NCBI GenBank assembly: GCA_045577415.1
Contig: JAZNII010000017.1
Span: forward strand, 1 to 17,727
Source of the DNA: SVTX01 sp045577415
GTDB taxonomy: Bacteria; Bacillota; Clostridia; Oscillospirales; CAG-272
Length of the DNA stretch: 17,727 nt
Direction of reading: 5' to 3'
The position numbers and the translations under genes are program-made. Every line of letters starts with the position of its first letter. Within the stretch, counting starts at the first letter, position 1. The notes under the pieces were generated by a model that was not told where the DNA came from, made no database searches, and saw only the letters and a program-made list of their open reading frames with translations. This document shows, piece by piece, positions 15,033 through 17,727 of the stretch.

Positions 15033-17462
15033 TTACTTTAACGTAACTTTCAGAATTCCGGGTTTGAAATTCAAAGAATAATTGCTTGTAACATCCCTTT
15101 GTTGTTCATCCATAATCAACACATAATCGATAAGGTTTTCGGACCGCCCCAACTCGGTTTGAGAACCGGACATGGTTATTATCACTATTTCATGACCTTC
15201 TGCCAATTCCCCGGATTCTATAACATATTCTCCGCAAGTCAAGGGGCTTCCGTCATATACCTTTTGCGCGTCCTCTGCTTTGATCGTCAGGCTTCGGGTC
15301 TCGATGGTAACCTTTCCGTATTCTTTTTGTATCCAATATTCATTAGACACCTCATTATCCTGCGCATCATAAATCTTTACTTCAAAAGTGTTAGGGTGAG
15401 TTCCAACCTTGGAGCTTGCGGTGGATACAAACTCTATCCTAAAGCTTTCATCCAAGAAATTTTGACAATCAACATACAATTCGGGAGTCTTTCCGTTGTA
15501 TTCCATGGTAATTGACGAACTAGAGCAAGAAATGATATCCTTATAGACGTGTACTACACCGGGCTTAAGGGTTATCTCAAACAAGTCATCGACCGGGTTT
15601 CCGGAAGCATCATAAATGCACAGAGATTCTATTATACTATTTGACTGTCCTGCCTCTGTACGCTCGCCTACCACCGAAACAGTATACCAATAACCAAGCT
15701 CTTCAAATTTTTCAAAGCCTTTGACCTCATTTTCTGCATACAAAGGAGTGCCATCCTGCTGTTTTCTCACCGTAACGGGCGTTAAAGTCACCTTGTAATC
15801 CAATTTAGTTTCGCCGTTTTCGCCGCTTCCGTCGCCTTCGCCGCTTCCGTCGCCTTCGCCGAGTTGATCACCCGAGAGCAAGGATCCCGTAACCTCAACA
15901 AACACCCAGCCAACACCGTCGATATAGACTTCGACCCAAGCGTGCGCCTTGTCGGCTGTAACGTTTGTCCACTCTCCTGATTCGGTCTGCGCAACTGCAC
16001 CTACAGTATATCTTGCGGGAATACCCAGTGACCTGAAAAGAAGCGTCGCCGCAGAAGCGTAATGTCTGCATACTCCTTCCTTGTAAGTATCCAAAAACGC
16101 AACGGCAATATTGTCTTCCTTATCAAGATCGTGATTGTATTTTAAATTATACGTTGCCGCGTTCTGTATATAGCGGGCTACTTTGTTGATAATTTCGGGA
16201 TCTTCCCTGTAAAAACCGTTTTTATCGATCAGATCCTTCATGTAGATCAAACTCTCATCATCAATTTCAAGATATTGACCGTAAACGAAATCTCTGTATT
16301 CAGATTCATAATAGTGATACTCTTTGCAGGGGTAAGCATTCTGAGCATCTCCCAAATAATACCAAGTCGTGTATATATTGGACGCGTCTCCTACGTTGGC
16401 CGTATCGTTTGTCTGTACGGCATGGGTTCCTCCGTAAACAGCCGTATAATAAGGCAGCGCAAATATTCCGCAATGAGATTTTATTTGCATCTCATGACAC
16501 GGCGCATTTTGATTCTCTAATGCCATTGAGGTAAGATAAGAGGCGGCAAAGGCGTAGTCCATAAGCTTGTCATAGCTTTGAGCATTATCCCAGCCCTTTC
16601 CATTATACTTTCCGAAGCTGCTCATGCGAAGATACACTCTATCCTCCACATCCGAAAAAACGCTGAACAGTAATGCGTCTTCCATGCCTTCCTCGGGAAG
16701 CAAATCGGAAAGTCCGCCAAAATCCATGCCGCCGGTCAAAGAGCCGTTGCCTTCACCGGAACCTTCTCCGGAGCCTGATCCGTTGCCTTCACCGGAGCCT
16801 TCTCCGGAGCCTTCTCCGGAGCCGTTAGCATTCGGATCGATTACCGAAAGGATACCCTCACGAATGATCAACTGATAATTTCTAGTGACGTCTCCACCCA
16901 GGCTGTCATATATATTCACAGAAGATACGGAGTTATTTACCTGACCGGGATCGGTTATATAGCCTACAATGGTAACGATCAGACCATGCCCCTTCAATAA
17001 TCCGTCGCTTTCGGTCGAAATATCATATTCATTCTTGGTCAACGGGTAGCCATCGTACTCTTTCGAAGCACTTGCCGTTGAAATAATAAGAAGTCTCGGA
17101 TTGACTTTAAGCGTGCCAAATTCATAGTTTATATTATAATCGCTTGTAACGTCTGCTCCGATCTCATCAAATATTTTGACTTCAAGCTTATTTTCGCACT
17201 CTCCCACAGCCGTTTGCTCGCTCTTAAACTCCACCTTCAGCTCGTGTCCTCGCTTCAGGTTTCCTTGAGTCATAGTCCAGGTGTGATTGGTAAGCGGCGT
17301 TCCGTCATACATAGCTTCTGCGCTATTTGTTACAAAGGTAAGCTCGGTTTTGCCGATCGACAATATTCCCGCAAATAGCAGAACAGCCACAACGGCAAGA
17401 ATGAACAGAACTCCAACTACCATTCCGCATATTATATTGATTTTATTCGATTTTTTTAACAT
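15033..17462 (-). CDS. Membrane-anchored MBG-repeat protein with central transglutaminase-like domain (809 residues)
   Basis: This is a smaller paralogue of the downstream 1589-residue protein with the same plan: basic N-terminus, one membrane helix (about 9-35), two MBG-like repeats (40-207), a Gly/Ser/Glu linker (211-245), a transglutaminase-like region (about 265-526), a second GEGDGS linker (533-551), then three MBG-like repeats (556-807). The core has Cys465 (EGVCRHYASAATLLFRSLGI), His507 (KAHAWVEVY) and Glu523 (GWVFVEVTGS). The region before the core (MSSFGKYNGKGWDNAQSYD) is also shared with the paralogue (REHSYGNYNGKNWNQAVEY), so the conserved unit is larger than the catalytic core. 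The start at ATG 17460-17462 has only a weak GGTG site, but it places the membrane anchor correctly. It lies 40 bases after the partial upstream gene and 21 before its paralogue, in a likely operon. It should be exposed on the outer face of the membrane. Confidence 0.9.
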   Translation of the reverse strand: MLKKSNKINIICGMVVGVLFILAVVAVLLFAGILSIGKTELTFVTNSAEAMYDGTPLTNHTWTMTQGNLKRGHELKVEFKSEQTAVGECENKLEVKIFDEIGADVTSDYNINYEFGTLKVNPRLLIISTASASKEYDGYPLTKNEYDISTESDGLLKGHGLIVTIVGYITDPGQVNNSVSSVNIYDSLGGDVTRNYQLIIREGILSVIDPNANGSGEGSGEGSGEGNGSGSGEGSGEGNGSLTGGMDFGGLSDLLPEEGMEDALLFSVFSDVEDRVYLRMSSFGKYNGKGWDNAQSYDKLMDYAFAASYLTSMALENQNAPCHEMQIKSHCGIFALPYYTAVYGGTHAVQTNDTANVGDASNIYTTWYYLGDAQNAYPCKEYHYYESEYRDFVYGQYLEIDDESLIYMKDLIDKNGFYREDPEIINKVARYIQNAATYNLKYNHDLDKEDNIAVAFLDTYKEGVCRHYASAATLLFRSLGIPARYTVGAVAQTESGEWTNVTADKAHAWVEVYIDGVGWVFVEVTGSLLSGDQLGEGDGSGEGDGSGENGETKLDYKVTLTPVTVRKQQDGTPLYAENEVKGFEKFEELGYWYTVSVVGERTEAGQSNSIIESLCIYDASGNPVDDLFEITLKPGVVHVYKDIISCSSSSITMEYNGKTPELYVDCQNFLDESFRIEFVSTASSKVGTHPNTFEVKIYDAQDNEVSNEYWIQKEYGKVTIETRSLTIKAEDAQKVYDGSPLTCGEYVIESGELAEGHEIVIITMSGSQTELGRSENLIDYVLIMDEQQRDVTSNYSLNFKPGILKVTLK
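15810..15866 (-). repeat. GEGDGS linker repeat after the transglutaminase-like domain
   Basis: The 18-bp unit cgccgcttccgtcgcctt occurs twice exactly in tandem (15821-15838, 15839-15856) and encodes GEGDGS on the minus strand. Repeat number can change without a frameshift, so linker length may vary between strains. Confidence 0.8.
16728..16832 (-). repeat. Gly/Ser/Glu linker repeat before the transglutaminase-like domain
   Basis: The stretch encodes a flexible linker of GSGEGSGEG/GNGSG units (residues 211-245 of the 809-residue protein). ccgttgccttcaccgga occurs at 16744-16760 and again at 16780-16796, a 36-bp period, with extra ccttctccgga units around it. The unit lengths are multiples of three, so expansion or loss stays in frame. 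Confidence 0.8.
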
Positions 17463-17502
17463 AATCGCACCAACTTAATTTTGTGTTTTATATCCAAGAT
17501 GT

Positions 17503-17727
17503 TTATGCATTTCTCTGCAATCTGTGGATATGCTCCTTGCAAAGAGGCATTCTGTCAACTCCGAAAAGCTCGTCTATATAATTTAAAAGTCCTTCCGCGG
17601 AGTTGCGCAGATATATGGGGTTCTGTGTCTCAAGCTTTCTGATGACCTTCTTCGAAAGTATGTCGTCAAGCGCGCACAGCTCGTCTCCTCCGCACGCAAC
17701 GTATACCGGTATATACGTTCTTATCTG
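17503..17727 (-). CDS. C-terminal fragment of an unidentified protein, possibly an AAA-type ATPase
   Basis: An open frame runs from the window edge (first full codon 17725-17727) to TAA at 17503-17505, showing the last 74 residues. The visible part starts QIRTYIPVYVACGGDELCAL, continues with a basic helix (DDILSKKVIRKLETQ) and ends in HIHRLQRNA. It has a normal folded-protein composition, no membrane segment and four cysteines. The pattern of a short strand followed by helices could be the C-terminal lid of an AAA-type ATPase, but no diagnostic motif lies in the visible part. It sits 40 bases upstream of the 809-residue surface protein on the same strand and is probably in its operon. The N-terminal part lies outside the window. 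Confidence 0.75.
   Translation of the reverse strand, partial: QIRTYIPVYVACGGDELCALDDILSKKVIRKLETQNPIYLRNSAEGLLNYIDELFGVDRMPLCKEHIHRLQRNA

Noticed and set aside
16728..16832. CRISPR-like short repeats
   Set aside because: The repeats are back to back without spacers, lie inside a coding frame and encode a Gly/Ser/Glu linker.

Overview
The window looks like chromosomal DNA of a Gram-positive gut-type Clostridia (Bacillota), probably uncultivated. The reasons are strong AGGAGG-type ribosome binding sites, two promoters that match the sigma-A consensus exactly, a Gram-positive-style type IV pilus (T4P) operon with no outer-membrane secretin, and large surface proteins mixing MBG-like repeats with a transglutaminase-like domain. 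The assignment rests on gene content only. I see no rRNA, tRNA, CRISPR array, insertion sequence or phage gene.

Region 1 (1-1665, minus strand): an uncharacterised 309-residue protein with its own consensus promoter, preceded by a small cytoplasmic class-3 lipase-like hydrolase.

Region 2 (1666-2067): an AT-rich divergent intergenic region. It holds a perfect extended -10 sigma-A promoter for the pilus operon and a hairpin at the predicted 5' end of the transcript.

Region 3 (2068-10101, plus strand): a compact T4P operon. In order it encodes a 45-residue single-pass membrane microprotein; a major-type pilin whose body is a beta-solenoid-like repeat domain; a second, small pilin; a stem-loop that probably attenuates transcription; a PilW/GspJ-like minor pilin; a PilM-like protein fused to an uncharacterised C-terminal module; a PilV/GspI-like minor pilin; a 63-residue pseudopilin lacking Glu+5; the prepilin peptidase PilD; the platform protein PilC; and the assembly ATPase PilB. 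Most downstream genes overlap or nearly touch. There is no PilT retraction ATPase and no recognisable PilN or PilO in the window. A strong terminator follows at 10173-10206.

Region 4 (10242-17727, minus strand, convergent to the pilus operon): the C-terminal end of an unidentified gene, then two paralogous giant membrane-anchored surface proteins (809 and 1589 residues). Each has an N-terminal membrane anchor, MBG-like beta repeats, a central transglutaminase-like domain with a Cys-His-Glu triad, and more MBG-like repeats. Gaps of 21-40 bp suggest one transcript. One repeat pair in the larger protein was duplicated recently.

Working picture: the plus-strand operon builds a surface fibre whose main subunit may carry a binding domain, and the minus-strand operon displays long repeat stalks carrying a transglutaminase-like (crosslinking or peptidase) domain. 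A functional link between the two is only inferred from adjacency.
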